NCBI GenBank assembly: GCA_947624745.1 | Contig: CANQLR010000002.1 | Location: 62,001-126,000 of the forward strand | DNA: 64,000 nucleotides | Reading direction: 5' to 3' | From: an uncultured Clostridia bacterium | Lineage (GTDB): Bacteria > Bacillota > Clostridia > Oscillospirales > Ruminococcaceae | Part shown: positions 57,250 through 64,000 of the stretch, piece by piece | Layout: the number at the start of each line of letters is the position of its first letter | Numbering within the stretch: the stretch's first letter is position 1 | The notes under the pieces: model-generated | Told to the model about the DNA's origin: nothing | The model's database searches: none | The model's input: only the letters and a program-made list of their open reading frames with translations | Position numbers and translations under genes: made by a program

Positions 57250-57452
57250 AACCGAAAAGGTTTCGCCGGCCTTTCCTCAAAAGGCCGCAGGATCCAAGGG
57301 CAGAGCCCTTGGTCGCGCTCCGCAGAGCGCGAAATCCCCTACGCGCAAGCGAGCGCAGGAGGATAGCCAAAATCAGTCCGGTGGACTGTTTTGGCGTAGG
57401 GAACCCTCGCCGGGGGTTCCCTCTTTATTTGCCGAACGATGAGTGAGGCAAA
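57250..57452 (-). repeat. Structured repeat M1, copy C1 (inverted)
   Basis: Read on the minus strand, this 203-bp copy keeps the hairpin order: TTTGCC...GGCAAA; AGGGAACCC...GGGTTCCCT; GCCAAAACAGTCC-ac-CGGACTGATTTTGGC; P5 CGCGCTC-tgcg-GAGCGCG; P6 CCAAGGGC-tct-GCCCTTGG; P7 CGGCCTTT-tgagg-AAAGGCCG. P2, P3 and P5 differ from copy B with pairing preserved. Confidence 0.85.
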
Positions 57453-57561
57453 CTCTGCACAAAACTTTGATTCAGCAGCCGGCTTAAGAGGGCGCAGAGT
57501 TAATTTCCGAGCCTTTACCTACAGCGCAACCATTTAATTAACTGCTTAGCCCCGGCTTTTC

Positions 57562-57764
57562 TTTGCCTCGCTCGTCGCTCGGCAAACGGGGAGACCCCCG
57601 GCGAGGGTCTCCCCACGTCGCAACAGCCCACAGGGCTGATTGCTCCTCCCTGTCCTGCGCTGGCTTACGCCGTGGGGATTTCGCCCGTTGTGACGGGCGA
57701 CGAGGGCTGCTCGCCCTCGACCTCGCCCGCTTTTTGAGGAAAAGCGGGGTAAAACCTTTTTAGT
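57562..57764 (+). repeat. Structured repeat M1, copy C2
   Basis: A 203-bp copy in plus orientation, inverted relative to C1. P1 to P3 match copy B closely; P5 is CGCCCGT-tgtg-ACGGGCG, P6 CGAGGGC-tgct-GCCCTCG and P7 CCCGCTTTT-tgagg-AAAAGCGGG, all with changes on both sides of the stem. Confidence 0.85.
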
Positions 57765-57792
57765 TTGTCTCAATCAATGGTTGGGTGCTAAA

Positions 57793-60066
57793 TCAGAGTT
57801 TATTTCTCTGTATCTTCCCGCTTATCGTCTTCGGGAGCTCGTCCCGGAACGCTATCACGCGCGGATACTTATACGGCGCAGTATGGCTCTTGACGTAGTT
57901 CTGGATCTCCTTCTTGAGCTCCTCCGAGGCGACTGTGCCCTTCGTGAGAACGATGCTCGCCTTGACTATCTGTCCCCTTATCTCGTCAGGAACGGCCGAA
58001 ACGCCGCACTCTAAAACGTATGGGAGTTCCATGATCACGCTCTCGATCTCGAACGGACCAATCCTGTATCCCGAGGACTTGATGACGTCGTCGATCCTCG
58101 AAACATACCAGAAATAGCCGTCCTCGTCACGCCACGCGGTGTCGCCGGTGTGGTAGTAGCCGTCGTGCCATGCCTCGCGGGTGAGCTTTTCGTCAAGATA
58201 ATACTCCTTGTAAAGCCCTATCGGGATCTCCTCGGAGGTCTTTATGCAGATCTCGCCGACTTCGCCGTTCTGGACGGGGTTGCCGTCGGGGTCTAAAATG
58301 TCGATGTCATACTGCGGGGACGCCTTGCCCATCGAGCCGTACTTCGGTACGTCGCCGTAGAGGTTGCCGATGACGAGCGTCGTCTCGGTCTGGCCGAAGC
58401 CCTCCATGATTTCGAGCCCCGTCGCCTGCTTGAACTGCTTCGCGACCTCGGGGTTCAAAGCCTCCCCGGCGGTGGTCATGTGGTGGATAGAGCTCAGGTC
58501 GAATATCGAGAGGTCTTCCTTGATCATCATGCGGAGCATCGTCGGAGGCGCGCAGAATGTTGTGATATTATATTTTGCAAACATCGGCAGGATATCCGCC
58601 GCGTCGAACTTGTCGAAGTCGTAGACGAACACCGCGCCCTCGCAGAGCCACTGGCCGTAGAGCTTGCCCCAGAGCGACTTGCCCCAGCCGGTGTCGGATA
58701 TCGTCAGGTGAAGGCCGTCCCGCTCGCAACAGTGCCAGTATTTCGCGGTGACGAAGTGACCGAGGGCGTAGGTGTGCGCGTGGGCGGCCATCTTCGGGTT
58801 GCCGGTGGTGCCGGAGGTGAAGAACATCAGCGCCATGTCGCTGCCCGCGGAGCAGTCCTCTGGGCGCTCGAATTTGCCGGTGTAGAGCTGGTATTCGTTG
58901 TCGAAGTCGCGCCAGCCCTCCTTCGCCCCGCCTACAAGTATCTTCGTCTTGACGGTCGGGCAGTTTTCGGCGGCCTTCTCGGCAATGTCGGCGACGTCGC
59001 CGTCGGCGGTGCAGAGTATCGCCGAAACGCCTGCGCGGTCGAATCTGTATTCAAAATCGTGCTGCTTGAGCTGATTTGTCGCGGGGATAGCGACTGCCCC
59101 AAGCTTGTGAAGGGCTACCATCGCGAACCAGAACTGGTAGTGGCGCTTTAAAACGAGCATGACCTTGTCGCCGCGCTTTATCCCGAGCGAGCGAAGGTAG
59201 TTTGCGGTCTGATTAGACGCGCGCTTGATGTCCTTGAAGGTAAATCTGCGCTCGACCTTGTGCTTGTCGACATGGATCATAGCTAACTTGTCGGGGTATT
59301 TGTCGGCGATGGCGTCCACGCAGTCGAAGCCGAAGTTGAAGGTCTCGGTGTCGTGGAATTTCATGTCTACGAGCTTTCCGCTCTCGTCCTCGATGAAATC
59401 GACGAAGCGCTCGACCAGAAGCTTTTCCTTCTTCGGGCGGTTGGCCTGAATGAGGGAGGTGCGGGCGGTCTCCTCGGTCTCGTTTTCGCCGGGGAGGACT
59501 ACCGCCACGAAGGTGCAGTCCTTGCCGTTCACGGCTATCATGCCGTGAGGGGTGGCGGAGTTATAATAGATAGAATCGCCCTCGTTTAAAATTTCGGTGT
59601 GATTTCCGACCTGCACCTTGAGGCTGCCGGAGATTATGAGGTCGAACTCCTGCCCGTCGTGAGTCGTAAGATGTATCGGCATATTCTGCTGGGCCTCGCT
59701 GTATTCGTACTTGACCCAGTAGGGCTCGGCTATCTTGTCGCGGAATTTGGGCGCTAAGTTTGCGATGTCGATGCCCTTTTCGTGGGCGGTGACCTGGCCC
59801 TGTCCCCTTCTTGTCAGGGTATAGCTTGAAAGCCTCGCGGCGGTGCGGCCCTCCAAAAGGTCGGTGAGGTCGATATCGAAGGCGAGCGCGCACTTATGGA
59901 TAAAGGTGAACGGCAGGTCCGCGGTGCCGGATTCGTAGCTTATGTACTCCTCCTCGGTGACCTCCGTCTTTTCCGCTGTCTCAGCGGTGCTCCAGCCCAT
60001 TATCTCGCGCATTTCGCGAATTCTCTCCGCGACCTCTACAAGCTGCGTTTCGGTTTTTTTGGACAT
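57793..60066 (-). CDS. HTH-cupin-acyl-CoA synthetase fusion protein
   Basis: A 757-aa fusion. Residues about 8-72 form an XRE-type HTH (IREMREIMGWSTAETAEKTEVTEEEYISYESG). Residues about 115-195 form a cupin (HLTTHDGQEFDLIISGSLKVQVGNHTEILNEGDSIYYNSATPHGM). From about 220 it is an AMP-forming ligase: MFFTSGTTGNPKMAAHAHT near 415, GFGQTETT, YHTGDTAWRDEDGYFWYVSRIDDVIKSSGYRIGPFEIES and C-terminal PKTISGKIQRNKL with the catalytic Lys. The ligase resembles medium-chain (MACS) enzymes, which accept short branched acids. Controlled by the T-box. HTH-cupin may give autoregulation or sense acyl groups. Confidence 0.93.
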   Translation of the reverse strand: MSKKTETQLVEVAERIREMREIMGWSTAETAEKTEVTEEEYISYESGTADLPFTFIHKCALAFDIDLTDLLEGRTAARLSSYTLTRRGQGQVTAHEKGIDIANLAPKFRDKIAEPYWVKYEYSEAQQNMPIHLTTHDGQEFDLIISGSLKVQVGNHTEILNEGDSIYYNSATPHGMIAVNGKDCTFVAVVLPGENETEETARTSLIQANRPKKEKLLVERFVDFIEDESGKLVDMKFHDTETFNFGFDCVDAIADKYPDKLAMIHVDKHKVERRFTFKDIKRASNQTANYLRSLGIKRGDKVMLVLKRHYQFWFAMVALHKLGAVAIPATNQLKQHDFEYRFDRAGVSAILCTADGDVADIAEKAAENCPTVKTKILVGGAKEGWRDFDNEYQLYTGKFERPEDCSAGSDMALMFFTSGTTGNPKMAAHAHTYALGHFVTAKYWHCCERDGLHLTISDTGWGKSLWGKLYGQWLCEGAVFVYDFDKFDAADILPMFAKYNITTFCAPPTMLRMMIKEDLSIFDLSSIHHMTTAGEALNPEVAKQFKQATGLEIMEGFGQTETTLVIGNLYGDVPKYGSMGKASPQYDIDILDPDGNPVQNGEVGEICIKTSEEIPIGLYKEYYLDEKLTREAWHDGYYHTGDTAWRDEDGYFWYVSRIDDVIKSSGYRIGPFEIESVIMELPYVLECGVSAVPDEIRGQIVKASIVLTKGTVASEELKKEIQNYVKSHTAPYKYPRVIAFRDELPKTISGKIQRNKL

Positions 60067-60112
60067 GTTTTTCTCTCCTTGTCGTAAAAAGTGATCCGGG
60101 ACGGAGCATACA

Positions 60113-60373
60113 AAAAGCCCGCCCCAAAGAAACTTTGAGACGGGTCATAATACCCGCGGTACCACTCAAATTGCGGAAAGATCCGCCGCTCAACGGCTCG
60201 AAAAAGCCTTCCGCTATAACGCGCGGACGCGTACAGCTCTAAACATAAAATGCGTTAAGCTGTCGGCTCAAAAGTGATCCGAGACCGCGCGTTGTCTGTC
60301 GGTTTTCAGCTGCCCCGACTCTCTGAAAGACAGGTGAGCACGGCTCCGTCTTTGTCATCGCCTTTTAATATTA
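60113..60373 (-). promoter_or_regulatory. T-box riboswitch upstream of the acyl-CoA synthetase fusion
   Basis: On the minus strand the leader has stem I elements (CAGAGAGTCGGGGCAGCTG), the T-box core GAGTGGTACCGCGG (core bulge at 60155-60164) and a terminator GACCCG...CGGGC followed by TTTTT before the gene. In the stem I 3' side the sequence GGATCACTTTTGAGC places AUC, followed by a purine, as the likely specifier (60276-60278), pointing to tRNA-Ile. The T-box identity is secure; the specifier is a by-eye assignment. The class is read-through on uncharged tRNA. Confidence 0.93.
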
Positions 60374-60379
60374 AACTTG

Positions 60380-60408
60380 ATTATATCACTACCTCGGCCG
60401 GGTGTCAA
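60380..60408 (-). promoter_or_regulatory. Perfect-consensus promoter for the T-box transcript
   Basis: Minus-strand TTGACA and TATAAT with 17 nt between them; the predicted start is at about 60373. Confidence 0.92.
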
Positions 60409-60615
60409 TCGTTATTTTCAATAAAAAATTTATTTCTGCCGGCGAAATATCCGGCGCATTTTATAATGATCGCGGCGACAATATAGGGATATATCAGCGA
60501 AATCGGAATAAAAGTCAAAATATTGAAGTTTTGGCAGCGCTAAAGAACAATTAAATCGCAGGATATATCAATTATGAAAAGTAAATGAAAAGATGAAAAA
60601 TAACGGAAAAAGGTG

Positions 60616-60644
60616 TTGACTTATTGCCGCAAACATTGTATTAT
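60616..60644 (+). promoter_or_regulatory. Promoter for the GH51 gene
   Basis: TTGACT and TATTAT with a 17-nt spacer, 30 nt before the GH51 ATG. The 200 bp between this and the T-box promoter is AT-rich and holds no gene that I can see. Confidence 0.75.
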
Positions 60645-60674
60645 AAGGGTATACCGAATATAAGGAGGAAAATT

Positions 60675-62147
60675 ATGAGCACTTTGAAAATGACGGTCGA
60701 TCTTAACAACAGAATATCAAAAATCAATAAAGAGATCTACGGGCACTTCGCCGAGCACCTCGGCAGGTGCGTGTACGGCGGTATCTACGTCGGCAAGGAC
60801 TCCCCTATCCCGAACATCAACGGATACAGAAAGGACGTCGTCGAGGCTCTTAAGGAGCTTAGAATACCCGTTCTTCGCTGGCCGGGCGGCTGCTTTGCCG
60901 ATACATACCACTGGCGGGACGGCATCGGCCCGAAGGAGAACCGCAAGAAGATAGTCAATATCCACTGGGGCGGAGTTACCGAGGACAACTCCTTCGGCAC
61001 GCATGAATTTCTTGATTTCTGCGAGCTCATCGGCTGCGAGGCGTATGTCGCCGTAAACGTAGGAAGCGGCACCGTTCAGGAGGCCGCGGAGTGGATGGAA
61101 TACATGACGAGCGGCAACGAGTCGCCTATGACCGAGCTTCGGAAGAAAAACGGCCGCGAGAAGCCCTGGAAGGTCAAGTACGTCGGTATCGGAAACGAAA
61201 ACTGGGGCTGCGGCGGAGAGATGAACGCCGACTACTATTCGAGCCTTTACAAGCAGTTCCACTGCTTCGTTCGGGGCGCCGAGCAGCAGGTCGCCTGCGG
61301 GCCGAACGGAAACGATGTAAACTGGACCGAGGCCATGATGAAAAACGTAGGCCCGTGGCAGATGCAGGGGCTGTCGCTCCACAACTACACCGTGCCGACA
61401 AATCAGTGGCAGCACAAGGGCGATTCGGTCAACTTCGACGAGGCGGAGTACTATAACACCCTCCAGCACACCTGGTTCATGGAGCGGATCCTTAAGGACC
61501 AGGAAGGCATCATGCAGCGGTATGACAACGACCATAAGATCGGGCTCATCGTCGACGAGTGGGGAATCTGGACCGACGTCTTGGAAGGCACCAACCCCGG
61601 GTTCTTATATCAGCAGAACACCATGCGCGACGCGGTGCTGGCGTCTATTAACCTCAACATCTTCAACGAGCACTCCGCAAGGGTGAAGATGGCTAACATC
61701 GCGCAGATGATAAACGTTTTGCAGTCGGTACTTCTCACCGAGGGCGAAAAGATGGTCAAGACCCCGACATACCATGTCTTTGATATGTATAAGGACCACA
61801 TGGACGCGACGCTCGTCTACTCGAACTGCGATAACAAGGAGCTGGAGGCCAAGGACGGCAAGTTCCCGGCGGTGTCGCAGTCGGTATCGGTCGACGAAAA
61901 CGGAAAGATGCACATCACCGTCTCGAACGCTTCGCTTGATGAGGACTTCGACATCGACTGCGCAATGCCGAGGGCAGAATATAAGAGCGTTTCCGCGAAG
62001 ATTCTCACCGGCAAGTACAACGCCTTAAACGACTTCGAGCACCCCGACGCGGTCGCTCCGAAGGCATATGACGGCGTTAAGCTTGACGGCGAAAAGCTTG
62101 AGATAAAGCTCCCCGCCTGCTCGGTGATCGCTATTGAGCTGTGCTGA
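60675..62147 (+). CDS. Alpha-L-arabinofuranosidase, GH51
   Basis: Releases arabinofuranose from arabinoxylan or arabinan oligosaccharides. The 490-aa product starts MSTLKMTVDLNNRISKINKEIYGHFAEHLGRCVYGGIYVG and has RWPGGCFADTYHWRDGIGP, acid/base VGIGNENWGCGG (Glu about 174) and nucleophile GLIVDEWGIWTD (Glu about 295). No signal peptide, so intracellular, as for most GH51 enzymes. AAGGAGGAAAATT precedes the ATG. No transporter or other sugar gene is adjacent. Confidence 0.96.
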   Translation: MSTLKMTVDLNNRISKINKEIYGHFAEHLGRCVYGGIYVGKDSPIPNINGYRKDVVEALKELRIPVLRWPGGCFADTYHWRDGIGPKENRKKIVNIHWGGVTEDNSFGTHEFLDFCELIGCEAYVAVNVGSGTVQEAAEWMEYMTSGNESPMTELRKKNGREKPWKVKYVGIGNENWGCGGEMNADYYSSLYKQFHCFVRGAEQQVACGPNGNDVNWTEAMMKNVGPWQMQGLSLHNYTVPTNQWQHKGDSVNFDEAEYYNTLQHTWFMERILKDQEGIMQRYDNDHKIGLIVDEWGIWTDVLEGTNPGFLYQQNTMRDAVLASINLNIFNEHSARVKMANIAQMINVLQSVLLTEGEKMVKTPTYHVFDMYKDHMDATLVYSNCDNKELEAKDGKFPAVSQSVSVDENGKMHITVSNASLDEDFDIDCAMPRAEYKSVSAKILTGKYNALNDFEHPDAVAPKAYDGVKLDGEKLEIKLPACSVIAIELC

Positions 62148-62404
62148 TAGACGGAAAACCGGTCTGCAAGCGGTGTCTGCTGCTTGAGACCGACCCCGAG
62201 GGGCTCTTCAAAAAGGTGAGCGAGCTTATTTCGCTTATCCCGGAGGACATTAAGACCCCAGAGGAGGAATACGGGCGGAGGCTCGAAATCTGCAAAAGCT
62301 GCGACGGGCTGCAAAACGGCATCTGCAAAGAGTGCGGCTGCTTTGTCGAGCTTCGGGCCGCGACACGAAAAAACTACTGCCCGAGCGCATATCACAAATG
62401 GTAA
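62141..62404 (+). CDS. DUF6171-like Cys-rich small protein
   Basis: An 87-aa product with paired cysteines: VCKRCLLLE at the start, then ICKSCDGLQNGICKECGCFVELRAATRKNYCPSAYHKW, a zinc-ribbon-like pattern of a Firmicutes family I recall as DUF6171. The open frame begins with GTG at 62141, overlapping the GH51 stop by 7 nt; no good ribosome binding site, so the start is uncertain and translation may be coupled. Function unknown. Confidence 0.7.
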   Translation: MLIDGKPVCKRCLLLETDPEGLFKKVSELISLIPEDIKTPEEEYGRRLEICKSCDGLQNGICKECGCFVELRAATRKNYCPSAYHKW

Positions 62405-62450
62405 AAATTTAGACCCGGCAAGCGAAAGCCTGTCGGGTCGGATTTTATTT
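62404..62450. terminator. Bidirectional terminator between DUF6171 and pspC genes
   Basis: GACCCGGCA...TGTCGGGTC hairpin with T-rich tracts on both strands, between convergent genes. Confidence 0.7.
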
Positions 62451-62455
62451 ACGGC

Positions 62456-62677
62456 TTAAACGTCGTCCCTGTCCTCGACGATGACGGTGCCGTCCGGCAT
62501 TTCGGGGATTATCAGCGCGCAGATGACGTAGGCAAGTATCCCGGTGCCGAAGCAAAGGGCAAGTATCGCCCAGATAACGCGGATTATCGTCGGGTCGATG
62601 TTGAAAAATTCGGCAATCCCGGCGCAGACTCCCGAGACCATCTTGTTTTTGGACTTATAAAGCTTCTTGGTTGCCAT
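62456..62677 (-). CDS. PspC-domain membrane protein
   Basis: A 73-aa PspC-family protein: KKLYKSKNKMVSGVCAGIAEFFNIDPTIIRVIWAILALCFGTGILAYVICALIIPEMP, with one or two membrane helices and an acidic C-terminal tail (VEDRDDV). PspC domains are linked to membrane-stress responses; small single-domain versions are common in Clostridia and mostly uncharacterised. AAAGGAAGG precedes the ATG. It has its own promoter. Confidence 0.9.
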   Translation of the reverse strand: MATKKLYKSKNKMVSGVCAGIAEFFNIDPTIIRVIWAILALCFGTGILAYVICALIIPEMPDGTVIVEDRDDV

Positions 62678-62711
62678 AATATGCCTTCCTTTCGCAGCAG
62701 CTCTTTTTTAT

Positions 62712-62740
62712 ATTATAGCATGGCGTGAAGTAAAATGCAA
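62712..62740 (-). promoter_or_regulatory. Promoter for the pspC-like gene
   Basis: Minus-strand TTGCAT and TATAAT with 17-nt spacing, about 34 nt before the start. Confidence 0.7.
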
Positions 62741-62758
62741 GATAAATTGTAAGAAAAG

Positions 62759-63397
62759 TCACTTTTTGGGCGCGGGCTCTTTTAGGCGCCACATCAGGGC
62801 GAGAGCTATGGCTCCGACCGAGTTTCCGAGTATCACAAAGAGTATAAAGGCGAGGCCCTTTACATTCATCATGCCGGCGAGCGCGAAATAAAACATATCC
62901 GCGACCGAGTGCTCGAAGCCGGAAAGTATGAAAACGGGAATGCAGAATATAACTCCGAGCGGGGTCCCGAGGCGGTAGATCTTCACGGCGGCGTACATTA
63001 AAATTCCGCAGAAGCAGCCTAAAAGAAATCCGCGCAAAAGGCCGTTTTCAAGGCGGGTATTGCAGGCCGAGACCGCTTTTTCGACAATCTCGGGGCGGCA
63101 TATGTGAACGAGGAGCCCCGTAAGGGACGCGCCGACGAAGTTCGACAAAAGGCCGATGAGGAGCTGAGGTATCATCTCGGGCTCGAGCTTTTCGCCCACG
63201 AAGCCGATCTTGCCGGTGTAAAGGTAAAAGCCCATACAGCATATCGCCAAGAGCGCCACCGAAAAGAGCACCGCTCCGACGTAGCGGTTATCGACGCTCA
63301 AAAGCACCGTGCCGCCGATCCCGACCAAAAGCCCAGAGGCTATGCCTCCGAAAATTTCGGGGAAGAATTTTTTCAAAATAATCTCTCCTTCGCTCAT
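62759..63397 (-). CDS. Formate/nitrite transporter (FNT) family protein
   Basis: A 212-aa membrane protein with six hydrophobic segments. FNT features include the half-helix loop [32 protein letters not shown], with the family's GFEHS-x-A-x-MF signature including the central-pore His. FNT channels carry formate, nitrite or hydrosulfide; which one is not clear here. The ATG at 63397 overlaps the dapL stop (ATGA), so it is co-translated with dapL. Confidence 0.88.
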   Translation of the reverse strand: MSEGEIILKKFFPEIFGGIASGLLVGIGGTVLLSVDNRYVGAVLFSVALLAICCMGFYLYTGKIGFVGEKLEPEMIPQLLIGLLSNFVGASLTGLLVHICRPEIVEKAVSACNTRLENGLLRGFLLGCFCGILMYAAVKIYRLGTPLGVIFCIPVFILSGFEHSVADMFYFALAGMMNVKGLAFILFVILGNSVGAIALALMWRLKEPAPKK

Positions 63398-64000
63398 TTT
63401 CCGAGCATTTTGCATATCCTTTCGGCGGCCTCGCGGGTGTTTTCGTGGGTCGAGAAGGAGGTCAGGCGGAAGTAGCCCTTGCCGTTTTCGCCGAAGCCCT
63501 CGCCGGGGGTGCCGACGACGTTCGCCTCGGACAAAAGCTTGTCAAAGAACTCCCACGAGCCCATGTTATCGGGACATTTCAGCCATATGTAGGGGGAGTT
63601 TTTGCCTCCGAAGTATTTTATGCCGCAGCGGTCGAGCCCCGCCATAAGGATCTTCGCGTTTTCCTGATAATAGGCGATGTTTTCGCGGATCTGCTTCTGA
63701 CCCTCGGGGGTGAATACCGCCTCGGCGGCGCGCTGGATAACATACGCAACGCCGTTGAACTTGGTGGTCTGGCGGCGCATCCACATGGCGTTGAGGTCGC
63801 CGTCGGCCTTTAAAGCCTTCGGAACGACGGTATAGCCGCACCTTGTGCCGGTGAAGCCGGCGGTCTTTGAAAGCGAGCAGAACTCGATCACGCACTCCTT
63901 CGCGCCCTCGATCTCGTAGGCCGAGTGGGGAACGTCGGGGTCGGTGATAAATGCCTCGTAGGCGGAATCAAGAAGAATTACCGCGCCGTTTGCTTTCGCG
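63394..64000 (-). CDS. dapL: LL-diaminopimelate aminotransferase (3' part, cut by window edge)
   Basis: C-terminal 201 codons of DapL, which makes LL-2,6-diaminopimelate from tetrahydrodipicolinate in one step for lysine and peptidoglycan. The visible part begins [53 protein letters not shown] (PLP Lys in [10 protein letters not shown]) and continues to the stop. A GTG within it is not the start; the frame is open to the window end, so the N-terminal half lies beyond 64000. Confidence 0.93.
   Translation of the reverse strand, partial: AKANGAVILLDSAYEAFITDPDVPHSAYEIEGAKECVIEFCSLSKTAGFTGTRCGYTVVPKALKADGDLNAMWMRRQTTKFNGVAYVIQRAAEAVFTPEGQKQIRENIAYYQENAKILMAGLDRCGIKYFGGKNSPYIWLKCPDNMGSWEFFDKLLSEANVVGTPGEGFGENGKGYFRLTSFSTHENTREAAERICKMLGK

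Larger units (their letters stand above)
57206..57792. other. Gene-free region C between the synthetase and ATPase genes
   Basis: About 590 bp consisting of two inverted copies of element M1 (57250-57452 and 57562-57764) around a 109-bp centre. No supported gene. The repeats interrupt what looks like one functional operon. Confidence 0.75.

Noticed and set aside
60150-60175. tRNA gene at the TGGTACC sequence
   Set aside because: The sequence is the T-box core, not a tRNA: there is no acceptor stem or T-arm pairing around it, and it is followed by a terminator and a gene start.
60520-60545. CcpA cre site before GH51 (TTTGGCAGCGCTAAAG)
   Set aside because: It matches the TGWNANCGNTNWCA consensus at the centre only, with three mismatches at fixed positions.

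Overview
The window reads as a chromosomal segment of a fairly GC-rich, endospore-forming Clostridia member, probably a gut Oscillospirales-like organism. The evidence is a Gram-positive PolC polymerase, a PrkC/PrpC kinase-phosphatase pair, spoVM, an ymxH-type sporulation gene, DapL, ferredoxin-dependent 2-oxoacid oxidoreductase, a GH51 arabinofuranosidase, a T-box, and strong AGGAGG ribosome binding sites. Gene order largely follows conserved Firmicutes housekeeping blocks. No tRNA, rRNA, CRISPR, prophage or transposase gene was seen.

Layout. 1-5.1 kb (minus): rplS with a structured leader, two signal peptidase genes (one lacking the catalytic lysine), rbgA, rnhB, yraN and thrC. 5.1-18.7 kb (minus): one long operon from a promoter at 18.7 kb, yicC-remA-gmk-rpoZ-priA-def-fmt-yugP-rsmB-rlmN-prpC-prkC-rsgA-spoVM, ended by a terminator; spoVM is only 28 codons. 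18.7-19.5 kb: repeat-rich gap. 19.5-21.3 kb (plus): HD hydrolase, histidine phosphatase, GNAT. 21.4-27.7 kb: asnS, an XRE membrane regulator, and rpsB-tsf-methyltransferase-(17-codon ORF)-rsmA. 27.7-28.5 kb: second repeat-rich gap. 28.5-40.4 kb (minus): a sporulation-type PRC-barrel protein, a Cys-rich conserved protein, and pyrH-frr-uppS-cdsA-dxr-rseP-ispG-polC. 40.5-47.4 kb (minus): gpsA-plsY-der, rpmF with DUF177, pgi with a small P-loop protein, and a D,D-carboxypeptidase homologue that has lost its catalytic motifs. 47.5-52.7 kb (plus): lon-engB, then yerC-methyltransferase-hslO. 52.8-60.4 kb (minus): T-box, an HTH-cupin-acyl-CoA synthetase fusion, a P-loop ATPase, the four-subunit 2-oxoacid:ferredoxin oxidoreductase and ilvE. 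60.6-64 kb: GH51, DUF6171-like, PspC, an FNT channel and the 3' part of dapL.

Three things stand out. First, the 52.8-60.4 kb cluster can be read as a route from branched-chain carboxylic acids to branched-chain amino acids: acid to acyl-CoA (synthetase), reductive carboxylation to the 2-oxoacid (Vor), transamination (IlvE). It sits under a T-box whose most plausible specifier is AUC (Ile). Second, four copies of a roughly 200-bp element (19.2, 28.2, 57.3 inverted and 57.6 kb) fold into about seven consecutive hairpins. Their stems differ between copies by compensatory changes, which indicates selection on structure, and no coding capacity is apparent. Third, two enzyme-family members look like pseudoenzymes: a signal peptidase with Lys to Arg, and a DacF-like protein with all three active-site motifs altered.
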